Notes: a model not told the origin generated them from the sequence alone. 64,000 nucleotides of DNA from Bradyrhizobium sp. SZCCT0153 (GCF_018129995.1 NZ_JAFCKS010000006.1:62001-126000); one strand, 5' to 3'. Positions 25,021 through 34,185 are shown, numbered from the stretch's first letter. Numbers and translations are program-made.

Positions 25021-26403
25021 ATGTCCATGCTGCCCAATTCGCAAGAGGCCCGGGATGTGGCCTATCAGCTCCATCCCTACACGAACGCGCGCGCGCATCA
25101 GCAGGCCGGTCCCCTAGTGATCGAACGCGGCGAAGGCCCTTACGTGTTCGACGCCTCGGGCAAGCGTTATTTCGAGGCGATGGCGGGCCTGTGGAGCGTC
25201 GGGCTCGGCTTCAACGAGAAGCGTCTCGTCGAGGCCGCGCACAAGCAGATGCAGGCACTGCCGTTCTATCACACGTTTTCCGCCAAATCGCACGGGCCCT
25301 CGATCGACCTCGCCGAGAAGCTGGTCGCACTCGCGCCGGTGCCGATGAGCAAGGTGTTCTTCACCAATTCCGGCTCGGAAGCCAACGACACCGTCCTGAA
25401 GCTGATCGCCTACCGCTCCAACGCGCTCGGCCAGCCGCAGCGCAAGAAGGTGATCAGCCGGATGCGCGCCTATCACGGTGTCACCATCGCGTCCGCCAGC
25501 CTCACCGGCCTGCCGAACAACCACCGCTCGTTCGACCTGCCGCTGCCGAACATCCTGCATACGGGCTCGCCGCATTTCTACAAGGACGGCGCGCCGGGCG
25601 AGAGCGAGGAAGCTTTTGCAACGCGCCGGGCCGAGGAGCTCGATGCGCTGATCCAGAAGGAAGGGCCGGATACGATCGCGGCGTTCTTCGGCGAGCCGGT
25701 GATGGGTGCGGGCGGCGTCATCGTGCCGCCGGCGACCTATTGGGACAAGATCCAGAAGGTCCTGAACAAGTACGACATCCTGCTGGTCGCCGACGAGGTG
25801 ATCTGCGGCTTCGGCCGCACTGGCAAGATGTTCGGCTGCGAGACCTATGGCATCAAGCCCGATGCGATCGTGGTCTCCAAGCAGATCACCTCGAGCTATT
25901 TCCCGCTGTCGGCGATCATCATGAACGACCGCATGTTCGAGCCGATCGCGGACGAGAGCAACAAGATCGGCGTGCTCGGCCATGGCTTCACCGCGGGCGG
26001 CCATCCGGTCGGCTCGGCGATTGCGCTCGAGAATTTGAAGATCATCGAGGAGCGCGGCCTGGTCGCGCATGCCGCCGAACTCGGCGGCTACATGCAGGGC
26101 AAACTGCGCGAGCTCACCAGCCATCCGCTGGTCGGCGAGGTCCGCGGCGTCGGCATGATCGCGGCGCTCGAGCTGGTGCTCGACAAGCAACGCAAGACCG
26201 CCGCGGCAACGCCAGGCGCCGTCGGCGGCATGGCGAGCCGCATGCTGCAGGAGCGGGGCGTGATCTCGCGCAACATGCTCGATGCCATCGCCATCTGCCC
26301 CCCGCTGATCGTGACCAAGGCCCAGGTCGACGAGCTGATCGCCGCGATCGCAGGTGTGCTGGATGACATGAAGGGCGAGGTGGCGAAGCTGCCGCCGGCT
26401 TAA
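25021..26403 (+). CDS. class III (omega) aminotransferase, PLP-dependent
   Basis: The 460-residue enzyme has the standard class III layout. YVFDASGKRYFEAMAGLW opens it, VFFTNSGSEANDTVLKL is the phosphate-binding stretch, and LLVADEVICGFGRTGKMFG contains Asp258. Lys287 in VVSKQITSSY is the expected Schiff-base lysine, and GHGFTAGGHPVGSA follows. Such enzymes move amino groups between an omega-amine (putrescine, GABA, taurine, beta-alanine and similar) and pyruvate or 2-oxoglutarate; the substrate is not decided by the sequence alone. AAGGA precedes the ATG. It lies 158 bp after the small helical ORF and may or may not be part of that operon. Confidence 0.92.
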   Translation: MSMLPNSQEARDVAYQLHPYTNARAHQQAGPLVIERGEGPYVFDASGKRYFEAMAGLWSVGLGFNEKRLVEAAHKQMQALPFYHTFSAKSHGPSIDLAEKLVALAPVPMSKVFFTNSGSEANDTVLKLIAYRSNALGQPQRKKVISRMRAYHGVTIASASLTGLPNNHRSFDLPLPNILHTGSPHFYKDGAPGESEEAFATRRAEELDALIQKEGPDTIAAFFGEPVMGAGGVIVPPATYWDKIQKVLNKYDILLVADEVICGFGRTGKMFGCETYGIKPDAIVVSKQITSSYFPLSAIIMNDRMFEPIADESNKIGVLGHGFTAGGHPVGSAIALENLKIIEERGLVAHAAELGGYMQGKLRELTSHPLVGEVRGVGMIAALELVLDKQRKTAAATPGAVGGMASRMLQERGVISRNMLDAIAICPPLIVTKAQVDELIAAIAGVLDDMKGEVAKLPPA

Positions 26404-26420
26404 AGCGGGTCCAACTCCAT

Positions 26421-26554
26421 CACCGTCACCCTGAGGTGCTCGCTTCTTCGGCGATCCTCGAAGGGTGACGGCCCGACTGTAGCAGAGGGGGGCGTTCACC
26501 CTTCGAGGCTCGCCGTGCGACGCTTCGCACGCCTCGCACCTCAGGATGACGGTG
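26421..26554. repeat. long nested palindromic intergenic repeat
   Basis: An outer arm CACCGTCACCCTGAGGTGC (26421-26439) pairs 18 of 19 with 26536-26554, and an inner arm CCTCGAAGGGTG (26456-26467) pairs perfectly with CACCCTTCGAGG (26497-26508). It lies between two convergent genes (aminotransferase and rnd) and can form a long hairpin. Its form is that of a dispersed rhizobial/Bradyrhizobium repeat; it could serve as a bidirectional transcription stop. Confidence 0.8.
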
Positions 26555-26587
26555 TGGCAGTTATTCCGCGTCGATAGTTAGCGAGGC

Positions 26588-27739
26588 CTATTCCGCCCGC
26601 TGCACCCCGACCACACGGCCCTTTTCGATCGCCAGCGCCAGCTCGCCGCGCTTCAGCTTCAGCGCGGCGTCACCGAACAGCTCACGGCGCCAGCCGCGTA
26701 GCGCCGGCACGTCGGCCTCGTCATCGGCCGCGATCTCCTCGAGATCGTCGACTGTGGCGATCACCTTGCTGGCGACCGCATGGCGCTCCGCGGTCATGCG
26801 CAGCAAGACCTTCAAGAGCTCGACGATCGCGGCGCCGTTGTTGTTGTTGCGCGGCTTTTCCAGCTTCGGCAGCGTGGCGTGATCCCGCGCCAAGCCGCGC
26901 TCGACCGCAGCGACGATGTCCGCGCCCCATTTGGATTTCTCAAAACCCTTCGGCACCGAGCGCAGATGGGCGAGTTTCTCCAGCGTGTTCGGCGCGTGGG
27001 TCGCGATGTCGCTGATGGCCTCGTCCCGAAGCACGCGGCCGCGCGGCACGTCGCGGCTCTGCGCTTCCTGCTCGCGCCAGGCGGCGACCTCCATCAGGAC
27101 CGCGAGGTCCTTGGGCTTGCGCACCCGCGTCTTGAGCCGTTCCCAGGCGCGCTCGGGGTGGAAGTCGTAGGTCTTGGGCGAGGTCAGGACCTCCATCTCG
27201 ATCGAGACCCATTCGCTGCGGCGGCGCTTCTTGAGGTCGGCATCGAGCGCCGCGAACACGTCGCGCAAATGCGTGACGTCGGACACTGCGTAATGCATCT
27301 GCTCCTTGGTCAGCGGCCGGCGCGACCAGTCGGTGAAACGGTGGGTCTTGTCCGGGCGGTGGCCGGTGACCTTCTCGACCAGCGCGTCATAGGCGATGCT
27401 GTCGCCGTAGCCGAGCACCATGGCCGCGACCTGGGTGTCGAACACCGGATGCGGGATGATGCTCGCCTGGTGCCAGATGATCTCGATGTCCTGCCGGGCG
27501 GCGTGAAACACCTTCAGCACGCTCTCGTTGCCCATCAGCTCGAAGAACGGTTTGAGGTCGATGCCCTCGGCGAGGGTGTCGATGACGATGGCTTCCTCGG
27601 CGCTGGCCATCTGCACCACGCACAGCAGCGGGTAGTAGGTGGTCTCGCGCAGGAACTCGGTATCGACGGTAATGACGGGGTGCTTGGCCAGCCGGCTGCA
27701 GGCAGCCGCAAGGTCAGCGGTGGTGGTAATCAAATCCAT
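26588..27739 (-). CDS. rnd: ribonuclease D
   Basis: The 383-residue enzyme is a DEDDy 3'-5' exonuclease that trims tRNA and other small RNA ends. Exo I is TVDTEFLRETTYYP, Exo II FHAARQDIEII and Exo III YAVSDVTHLRDVF with the DEDDy tyrosine. One or two HRDC-like helical domains follow from about residue 205. The length is normal for RNase D. It is convergent with the aminotransferase gene. Confidence 0.96.
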   Translation of the reverse strand: MDLITTTADLAAACSRLAKHPVITVDTEFLRETTYYPLLCVVQMASAEEAIVIDTLAEGIDLKPFFELMGNESVLKVFHAARQDIEIIWHQASIIPHPVFDTQVAAMVLGYGDSIAYDALVEKVTGHRPDKTHRFTDWSRRPLTKEQMHYAVSDVTHLRDVFAALDADLKKRRRSEWVSIEMEVLTSPKTYDFHPERAWERLKTRVRKPKDLAVLMEVAAWREQEAQSRDVPRGRVLRDEAISDIATHAPNTLEKLAHLRSVPKGFEKSKWGADIVAAVERGLARDHATLPKLEKPRNNNNGAAIVELLKVLLRMTAERHAVASKVIATVDDLEEIAADDEADVPALRGWRRELFGDAALKLKRGELALAIEKGRVVGVQRAE

Positions 27740-27854
27740 GAACGGCCCATGACACGTACATCAGCCGTTCTGCCGAAAGCGCTGTGATGTCAAGGGGGTT
27801 GGAGCGAATTCGAGCCTTGCATTTGGGACGGAATCGCTCGGATCGGCAAAATTC

Positions 27855-27965
27855 CTACTCGTAACGCACTCGCTGCGAGGATTTGCGGGCGCAGGGCAGC
27901 GCCACCACGAGCACGCACATGGCGACCAGAGCCAGTCCCAGGAACTCGAAAACCAACAGATCCAC
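27855..27965 (-). CDS. 36-residue single-pass membrane protein, GTG start
   Basis: The frame from GTG 27965 to TAG 27855 gives 36 residues. It starts VDLLVFEFLGLALVAMCVLV, one strongly hydrophobic helix, and ends in a basic tail (ARKSSQRVRYE). GGGGGA lies 7 bases before the start. It lies in the rnd upstream region on the same strand. Function is unknown; reality depends on conservation of the frame. Confidence 0.4.
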   Translation of the reverse strand: MDLLVFEFLGLALVAMCVLVVALPCARKSSQRVRYE

Positions 27966-28100
27966 GGCAAAAATCCCCCAGAAACATTGCTAAACTTGTC
28001 TGGCGCGAATTGAGGGTCTGTTAATTCTCGTGGTTACCGGCGGTGCGCCGGGCCGGATGGTGGACGCGGGGTTAACGCGCCCGGGCTACTCAAAACGAAT

Positions 28101-28127
28101 TCGGCGCCCCGCATGACGGAGCGCCGA
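28101..28127 (-). terminator. hairpin after the Ugp-like operon
   Basis: TCGGCGC (28101-28107) and GCGCCGA (28121-28127) form a 7-bp stem followed on the minus strand by ATTCGTTTTG, 25 bp after the stop of the solute-binding gene. Confidence 0.5.
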
Positions 28128-28152
28128 TGTTCGTTTGCCGTTGGAGGCGGCC

Positions 28153-29487
28153 TTACGGCAGCTTCAGCGACGTCTCCGCGTTGTACGGCTTCAGCGTCTC
28201 TTCAGCGGCCTTCTGGGCGGCGACGAGGGCCTCCTTCGGCTGTTTCTTGCCGTTGAGAACCAGCATGACCTCGTCTTCGAGGTTCTTGCGCACCGGGACG
28301 GTCTTGTAGGTCGCGAACCAGGGTTTTGCGACGTCGAGCTGCTCGACGGCGGTCTTGGCGTCCGGGTTCTTGCTCAGGAACTCGACCATGTCGGGCGTCT
28401 TGTAGGCAGCCATGTTGGGCGCGAAATAGCCGGTGGCGCGGCTCCACCAGGCGCTCTTCTCGGGCGAGGTCATCCACTTGATCAGCGTCCAGGCCGCCTT
28501 CTGCTTGTCGGCCTCGAGCCCTGCCGGAATGATCAGCGAAGCGCCGCCGATCGGCACGGCGTTGCGGACGTTGCGCGGGATGAACGCGACCTTGTAGTTG
28601 AACTTGGCGTTGTCGCGCACATAGGTCAGCGAGCCCGTGGAGAGCATCATCATCGCGGCATTGCCGGAGATGAAGGAGGTGCTGACGGCCGGGCCGGGGG
28701 TGGCGCCGGGCGGGTGGACCTTGTGCTTGTAGACGAGGTCGTTCCACCAGGAGAGCGCGCCAAGCATCGAGGGCGTGTCGTAATAGACCTCGCCGCCGAA
28801 TTCCTCGTTGTAGTAGCGCCCGCCATTGGACATGGTGAGCGTTTCCATCATCCAGCCGCAATAGTCGTAGGCGCAGGGGATCGCGATGCCCCAGCGGGTC
28901 ACCTTGTCGCCCTCGCGCTTGGTGAGCTTCTTGGCCCAGTCGGTGAGCTCGGCCCAGGTTTGCGGCGGCTTGTTCGGGTCGAGGCCGACTTCCTTGGCCT
29001 GGTCGGCATTGATGTAGAGCAGCGGCGTCGAGTTCTGGAAGGGCACGCCGTAGACGGAGCGATTGATCACCGCGTTGCCCTGGAGCGCGGGAAAGAACTG
29101 GCCGAGGAACTGGTCCTTGGTGGTGCCGTCGGCCTTGATGAGGGGATCGAGATTGGTGAGCTCGTTCTCGATCTGCATGTCGAGCAGGAAGTTCGCCGAC
29201 ATGATCACGGCAGCCGGCGGCTTGCCGGCCTTGATCGAGGCGCGCGTCTTGATCAACGTGTCGTCATAGGAGCCGGTGTAGACGGCGGTCGCCTTGATGT
29301 CGGGATGACCCTCGTTGAACTCCTTGATCAAGGTGCCCATGTCGCGGGCGAGCTTGCCGTCGACGGGGACGGGGAAGAACAAATCGATCTCGGTCGGACC
29401 TTCGCCGGCGAGTGCTGGGAAGGAGAGGGCGCCTGCCATAGTGCCTGCGATGGCGAGGCCGAGCATGAGCCTGCGGGAAAACAGCAT
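28153..29487 (-). CDS. UgpB-like ABC solute-binding protein
   Basis: From ATG 29487 (AGGAG upstream) the product has 444 residues: a signal peptide (LGLAIAGTMAGALSFPALAG) followed by the cluster-B binding fold with ELTNLDPLIK, YGVPFQNSTPLLYIN, PQTWAELTDWAKKLT and NAAMMMLSTGSL. These match UgpB and other family 1 sugar/glycerol-phosphate receptors. A longer frame to 30249 crosses into the permease gene and is a shadow. It is the last gene of an operon in which a GpdQ-like phosphodiesterase is first, so glycerophosphodiester or glycerol-3-phosphate is the likely ligand. The ligand is inferred from context. Confidence 0.9.
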   Translation of the reverse strand: MLFSRRLMLGLAIAGTMAGALSFPALAGEGPTEIDLFFPVPVDGKLARDMGTLIKEFNEGHPDIKATAVYTGSYDDTLIKTRASIKAGKPPAAVIMSANFLLDMQIENELTNLDPLIKADGTTKDQFLGQFFPALQGNAVINRSVYGVPFQNSTPLLYINADQAKEVGLDPNKPPQTWAELTDWAKKLTKREGDKVTRWGIAIPCAYDYCGWMMETLTMSNGGRYYNEEFGGEVYYDTPSMLGALSWWNDLVYKHKVHPPGATPGPAVSTSFISGNAAMMMLSTGSLTYVRDNAKFNYKVAFIPRNVRNAVPIGGASLIIPAGLEADKQKAAWTLIKWMTSPEKSAWWSRATGYFAPNMAAYKTPDMVEFLSKNPDAKTAVEQLDVAKPWFATYKTVPVRKNLEDEVMLVLNGKKQPKEALVAAQKAAEETLKPYNAETSLKLP

Positions 29488-29498
29488 CGGATAATCTC

Positions 29499-30368
29499 CT
29501 ATTTGATGCCTGAGGTGACGAAAGAGCTGATGAAACGCTTCTGGAAGATCAGGAAAGTGACGAGCAGCGGCGCGATCACCATCAGCGTGCCGGCGGCGAT
29601 GGTGCCCCAGGCCTGCGTGCCTTCGGCGGTCGCGGTGAAGACCGACAGGCCGACCGTGAGCGGCCGCTTGTCCGGCGAATTGATCACCATCAGCGGCCAC
29701 AGGAAGTCGTTCCAGTGGCTGGTGACCGAGATGATGGCGAACGCCGAGAAGCTCGGCATCGACAACGGCACGTAGATGTGGCGGATGCGCTGGAGCAGGC
29801 TGGCGCCGTCGATCAGGGCCGCATCTTCCAGCTCGGTCGGAATAGCCTCGAAGGCCTGGCGCATCAGGAAGGTGCCGAAGGCCGAGGCGAAGAACGGCAT
29901 CATCACGCCGATCAGCGTGTCGTAAAGTCCGAGCTGTGCCACCAGGCTCAAGTTCGGCACGATCAGCAGCACCGGCACCAACATGAGCTGCATCAGGAAC
30001 AGGTAGAAGATCAGCGACTTCCCGGCGAAGTCGAGCCGCGCGAACGCAAAGCCCGCCAGCGTGATCGTGACGAATTGCACCGACAGGATGCCGGTGCAAA
30101 TGATCGTGGTATTGAGGGCGTATCGCGGGAAATCGCCGATCTCCCAGGCGTCCCTGATGTTGTCGAGCGTTGGCTTCAGGCTCGGCATCAGCTCGGCCAT
30201 GGCGTTGATGCCATCGGAGGGCGGGCGCAGCGTCGCCACGCCCATCCACAGGAACGGGATCAGCCAGACGATCGCGAGCAGCACCGTCAGCGCAAAACCC
30301 AGCTTCGGCGTGATCTCGCGGCGGGTGGCGAGCGGGGTGTCCTTGAACAGGCGGTCGATCAGCGTCAT
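29499..30368 (-). CDS. UgpE-like ABC permease
   Basis: The 289-residue protein has six hydrophobic segments and the EAA loop of the MalG/UgpE family (LEDAALIDGASLLQRIRHIYVP, about residues 180-201). It is the second permease of a family 1 importer. Its start overlaps the stop of the upstream permease (ATGA), and the binding protein gene follows after 11 bp. Confidence 0.92.
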   Translation of the reverse strand: MTLIDRLFKDTPLATRREITPKLGFALTVLLAIVWLIPFLWMGVATLRPPSDGINAMAELMPSLKPTLDNIRDAWEIGDFPRYALNTTIICTGILSVQFVTITLAGFAFARLDFAGKSLIFYLFLMQLMLVPVLLIVPNLSLVAQLGLYDTLIGVMMPFFASAFGTFLMRQAFEAIPTELEDAALIDGASLLQRIRHIYVPLSMPSFSAFAIISVTSHWNDFLWPLMVINSPDKRPLTVGLSVFTATAEGTQAWGTIAAGTLMVIAPLLVTFLIFQKRFISSFVTSGIK

Positions 30369-31315
30369 GCCCCGCCCTCGCGGTTCGCCATCGTCCGGAA
30401 CGAAAGCGCGGTGAGGCCCATCAGCGCGGCGAGCGTCAGCAGCGTTGCCGCCGAGGCCTTGCCGATGTCGTAGTGCTCCACCGCCTGCTCGTAGATGTAG
30501 AACAGCACGAGACTGGTCGAGTTCGACGGCCCGCCCTTGGTCATGACGAAGACGTGGTCGACCTGCGTCACCGCATTGAGGGTGGCGATCACGATGACGA
30601 ACAGGAAGGTGGGCTTAAGCTCCGGCAGGATGATGTGGCGCAGGCGCTGGTACGGGCCGGCGCCGTCGAGATGAGCGGCTTCCATGACGTCCTCGGGCAC
30701 CGCCTGGAGGCCGGCGAGGAAGAACAGCATGTAGTAGCCGGCGTTCTTCCAGATCGTGATGACCATGATCGCGTAAAGCGCGATGTCGGAATCGCCGAGC
30801 CAGTTCGGCAGCACCGGAAGGAAGCGGCCGATGTAGTAATCGAGCAGCCCGACATTGGGCAGGAAGATGAACAGGAACAGCGCGGACGCCGCGACCATCG
30901 GAATCAGCACGGGCAGGAACAGCGCGGCCCGCAGCGCACTGGTCACGGCGTTGGTGCGCGACAGCGCCAGCGCGAACAATAGCGCGAGGGCGATGCTCGG
31001 GATCGCGGTGCCGACGGCATAGATCAGGTTGTTGACGACAGCGCCGGTGAAGGCTGGGTCGGCGAGCACCGCGTTGATGTTGTCGAGCCCGACGAAGCGG
31101 AGCGGCGCCTTCGGCGTGGCGCGCTGGTAGAGCGCATCGACGAACACGCGGCCCATCGCGCCATAGGTGAACAGCGCGAGGAAGATCAGCGACGGAAGCA
31201 GCAGCAGATAGGCCGGCAGCGAGGCTTTGAACCGGTGCGAAAACCGATTCAGGATATGCAGACGCGCCGGCGCCGAGGCCGCGACGGGGAGAGCCGCGGG
31301 TTCAGCCAGGCTCAT
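30365..31315 (-). CDS. UgpA-like ABC permease
   Basis: From ATG 31315 the product has 316 residues (the frame continues to 31342, inside the phosphodiesterase gene). Six membrane segments and the EAA loop EDVMEAAHLDGAGPYQRLRHI are those of the MalF/UgpA family. The N-terminus is Ala/Pro-rich. It sits between the phosphodiesterase gene, with which it nearly overlaps, and the UgpE-like gene. No ATP-binding subunit gene is found next to the operon, so an ATPase encoded elsewhere must serve it. Confidence 0.9.
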   Translation of the reverse strand: MSLAEPAALPVAASAPARLHILNRFSHRFKASLPAYLLLLPSLIFLALFTYGAMGRVFVDALYQRATPKAPLRFVGLDNINAVLADPAFTGAVVNNLIYAVGTAIPSIALALLFALALSRTNAVTSALRAALFLPVLIPMVAASALFLFIFLPNVGLLDYYIGRFLPVLPNWLGDSDIALYAIMVITIWKNAGYYMLFFLAGLQAVPEDVMEAAHLDGAGPYQRLRHIILPELKPTFLFVIVIATLNAVTQVDHVFVMTKGGPSNSTSLVLFYIYEQAVEHYDIGKASAATLLTLAALMGLTALSFRTMANREGGA

Positions 31316-31316
31316 C

Positions 31317-32168
31317 TCACCGCGCCGCGAACTTGAGTGCATAGTCGCGGCCGTCCATTCCCGCCGGTGGCTCGAAGGGGAAACGCAGACTGGTGTCGAG
31401 GAAGTCGTGGCTGTGCACGACCAGGTTCTCCCCGTCGATCAGCACCACGCCGTAGGCCGGCGGCTCATGGCTGGCGAGATGCTCGGTCGCGGCAGCGTCA
31501 AGCTCGAACCAGACCTGGTGGTTGGTCCCGCGGAGCGTCGAGAACGGTATCTTGCCGTAGCTGCCGAAGATCGGCCGGTGCACATGGCCGAAGAAGAGGT
31601 GGCGGATGCGCGAACGATAGGGCGCGATCACCTCGGCGAACTCCGCGCTCTGTGCCAGCGAGATTTCGTCCATCGCGTGGACGCCGACCGGGAACGGCGG
31701 ATGATGCATGAACACGACGAACGGCATGTCGGCGGGCGCCGCGGCCAGCGTGCTTGCGAGCCAGCTGAGGCGCTTGGCGCACATCTCGCCGGCATGGCTG
31801 GTCTCGTCCAGCGTATCGAGGAACACGAACAGGCCGTGCTCGGTGGTGCGGGTGCCCTGCACGAAGCCGTCGGGATCGCGCGGCGCGGCCTTCAGGCCAT
31901 CGAGGCAGGCCACGCGCTTGTCGTGATTGCCGACCATGGCGATGTACGGGATTTTCAGCGCAGCCATCGCGTCTGCGAAATTGGCGTAGGAGTCAGGCTC
32001 GCCCCAATGGGTGAGGTCGCCGGTCACGACCGCGAACGCAGCGTCGGACTGGTGCTTGTTGATGTCGGCAATCGCAGTGTCTAGCCGGGCGCGTGGATCG
32101 AGGCCATAGAGCTTCAGCCCCGGGTTCGCCAGATGCGTGTCGGTGATGTGGATGAATTTAAAGGGCAT
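31317..32168 (-). CDS. GpdQ/Icc-like metallophosphoesterase
   Basis: The 283-residue enzyme carries all the metal-binding motifs of calcineurin-like phosphoesterases: ITDTHL (metal Asp and His), GDLTHWGEPDSY, GNHD, MHHPPFPVG and GHVHRP. Length, motif spacing and the HHPPFPVG segment are closest to class III cyclic nucleotide phosphodiesterases and the glycerophosphodiesterase GpdQ. Position as the first gene of an Ugp-like importer operon favours a glycerophosphodiester substrate. There is no signal peptide, so it would act in the cytoplasm on imported compounds. Cyclic-AMP phosphodiesterase activity remains possible. Confidence 0.85.
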   Translation of the reverse strand: MPFKFIHITDTHLANPGLKLYGLDPRARLDTAIADINKHQSDAAFAVVTGDLTHWGEPDSYANFADAMAALKIPYIAMVGNHDKRVACLDGLKAAPRDPDGFVQGTRTTEHGLFVFLDTLDETSHAGEMCAKRLSWLASTLAAAPADMPFVVFMHHPPFPVGVHAMDEISLAQSAEFAEVIAPYRSRIRHLFFGHVHRPIFGSYGKIPFSTLRGTNHQVWFELDAAATEHLASHEPPAYGVVLIDGENLVVHSHDFLDTSLRFPFEPPAGMDGRDYALKFAAR

Positions 32169-32516
32169 GCGCGCTTGTCAGGACTGTTGGAGGATGGACG
32201 CCTCCGGCAAGACGACCCTGACAGGCGGTTAGAGCGCGTGTGTTTCAGTTTGATGACAGCGGTTCCGCGGCGCTCGGAATCCACAGGACGCGCCGGCGAG
32301 GGCGCTGGGTCGCATGCCGCACAAAAATCTTGAAAACAACCCCATGCACAGTAGCCGAGGTTGCCGGGACAATGGCTTACGCGCCTCTCGACGCACGTTG
32401 ACACGTCGGGCAAAACAGGGGCATGATGCCATCATCGGAAAATCCGCAGAGCGCGCCGTGGCCGGCCCGGCGATGGGCGGCTCGATGGAAGGGCTGCCTG
32501 CGAAGCCCGGCTCGCC
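32169..32516. other. 348-bp region upstream of the phosphodiesterase-Ugp operon
   Basis: No gene was seen. Nested inverted repeats lie just before the operon: TGTCAGG/CCTGACA (32176-32182 and 32217-32223) enclosing GGAGG/CCTCC (32189-32193 and 32201-32205). The phosphodiesterase has no good ribosome site; on the minus-strand RNA an arm of this structure reaches to within 7 bases of its ATG. No Pho box was recognised. The region also separates the operon from the selO stop. Confidence 0.45.
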
Positions 32517-33992
32517 TTACGTTCCGCAGAACGTCTGCAGCACCCGTTCATCCGGCAGGGGCGGATCGGCGTAGGCCGCATACTCAGGCTGATCCTGGTA
32601 GGGCTTGGCCAGTACCTTCACCAGCTCCTCGAAGGGCGCATAGTCGTCATTGTTCACGGCGGCCTGGATCACGGCCTCGACGCGGTGGTTGCGCGGGATG
32701 AAGATCGGATTGATGGCGTGCATGGCGGCCTGCCGTTCGGCCGCTGTCTGCGGCTCCCAAGCCGTGCGCTCGTGCCAGCGCCTGGCCCAGTCGTCGAAGT
32801 CTGCGGGGTCCATGAACTCTGCGCGCGCGTCGTCCGCGGCCGGATCGCCTGCAGCATCGCCCAGCTTGCGGAAGGTGAGGGTGAAATCCGCCTGGTTCTT
32901 CGCCATGGTGTCGAGCAGGTCCTGGATCAGGGCCTCGTCGCCGTCGCGCTCCGTGAACAAGCCGACCTTCCTGCGCAGGCCCGCTTGATAGGCCTTGCTG
33001 AACGTCTCAGGGAATGCGCCGAGAATTTCCTGCGCCTGCTCGACCGCCTTCTCCTGCTCCTCGCCGAACAACTGCAACAGGCATTCGGCCAGCCGCGTCA
33101 GATTCCACAGTGCGATGCGCGGCTGGTTGGCATAGGCGTAGCGGCCCATCTCGTCGATCGAGGAAAACACCTGCGCGGGATTGTAGGCATCCATGAACGC
33201 GCAGGGGCCGTAGTCGATGGTTTCGCCCGAGATCGAGCTGTTGTCGGTGTTCATCACGCCATGGATGAAGCCGACCAGCAGCCATCGCGCGACGAGATCG
33301 GCCTGCCGTGCGACGACGCCGGCGAGGAGTGCGTGATAGGGCCGCTCGGTGCCTGATAGCTCCGGATAGTGGCGGGCGATGACGTGATCGGCGAGCCGGC
33401 GGACCGCCTCGGTGTCGCGGCGGGCGGCAAAGAACTGAAAGGTACCAACGCGGATGTGGCTGGAGGCGACGCGGGTCAGCACGGCGCCGGGCAGCGCGGT
33501 CTCGCGGATGACGTGCTCGCCGGTGACCACCGCGGCGAGCGAACGCGTCGTCGGGATGCCGAGCGCGAACATCGCCTCGCTGACGATGTATTCGCGCAGC
33601 ACCGGCCCGAGCGCGGCGCGGCCGTCGCCGCGGCGGGAGAACGGGGTGGGGCCCGAGCCCTTGAGCTGGATGTCGCGGCGGACGCCGTCCTTGTCGATGA
33701 CTTCGCCGAGCAGGATCGCCCGTCCGTCGCCAAGCTGGGGCACGAAATTTCCGAACTGATGGCCGGCATAGGCCATCGCGATGGGATCGGCGCCGGCGGG
33801 AACCGTTTTGCCGGCCAGGATTTCGGCGCCCTCCGGGGTCTCCAGGACATCGGGATCGAGGCCGAGCTGGACCGCCAGCGGCCGGTTCAGCTTGATCAGC
33901 CGGGGGGCCGCGACCGGGGTCGGCGCGACGCGGGCGAAGAAGCTGTCCGGCAGCGCCGAGTAGGAGTTCTGGAAGGGGAAATGGACTGTCAT
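32517..33992 (-). CDS. selO: SelO-type protein adenylyltransferase (YdiU family)
   Basis: From ATG 33992 the protein has 491 residues, the standard length. The family signature QLKGSGPTPFSRRGDGRAAL is present, as are YAGHQFGNFVPQLGDGRA near the N-terminus and IHGVMNTDNSSISGETIDYGPCAFMD, the pseudokinase active site. SelO transfers AMP, not phosphate, to protein hydroxyls and is linked to redox stress. The bacterial protein lacks the C-terminal selenocysteine of the mitochondrial form; this one ends RVLQTFCGT with an ordinary Cys three from the end, at the same place. An in-frame start at 34070 is not needed. Confidence 0.95.
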   Translation of the reverse strand: MTVHFPFQNSYSALPDSFFARVAPTPVAAPRLIKLNRPLAVQLGLDPDVLETPEGAEILAGKTVPAGADPIAMAYAGHQFGNFVPQLGDGRAILLGEVIDKDGVRRDIQLKGSGPTPFSRRGDGRAALGPVLREYIVSEAMFALGIPTTRSLAAVVTGEHVIRETALPGAVLTRVASSHIRVGTFQFFAARRDTEAVRRLADHVIARHYPELSGTERPYHALLAGVVARQADLVARWLLVGFIHGVMNTDNSSISGETIDYGPCAFMDAYNPAQVFSSIDEMGRYAYANQPRIALWNLTRLAECLLQLFGEEQEKAVEQAQEILGAFPETFSKAYQAGLRRKVGLFTERDGDEALIQDLLDTMAKNQADFTLTFRKLGDAAGDPAADDARAEFMDPADFDDWARRWHERTAWEPQTAAERQAAMHAINPIFIPRNHRVEAVIQAAVNNDDYAPFEELVKVLAKPYQDQPEYAAYADPPLPDERVLQTFCGT

Positions 33993-34185
33993 GGGCTCAA
34001 GATAGGCAGGGAACGCCGATCGGCAAAGGCTCTGGCCTTGGCTGGCCAAAAATGGGCGGTTCGGCCCCAAAACAGCGCGTTCCCTCGGTTGCCGCCCCGG
34101 GTCTCGTCGGGTAAACCCTGCCGCAACTCTGGACCGGCCGTTTCGGCCGTCCGATTCGATCCTCAGACATCATTTTGGGACGACC

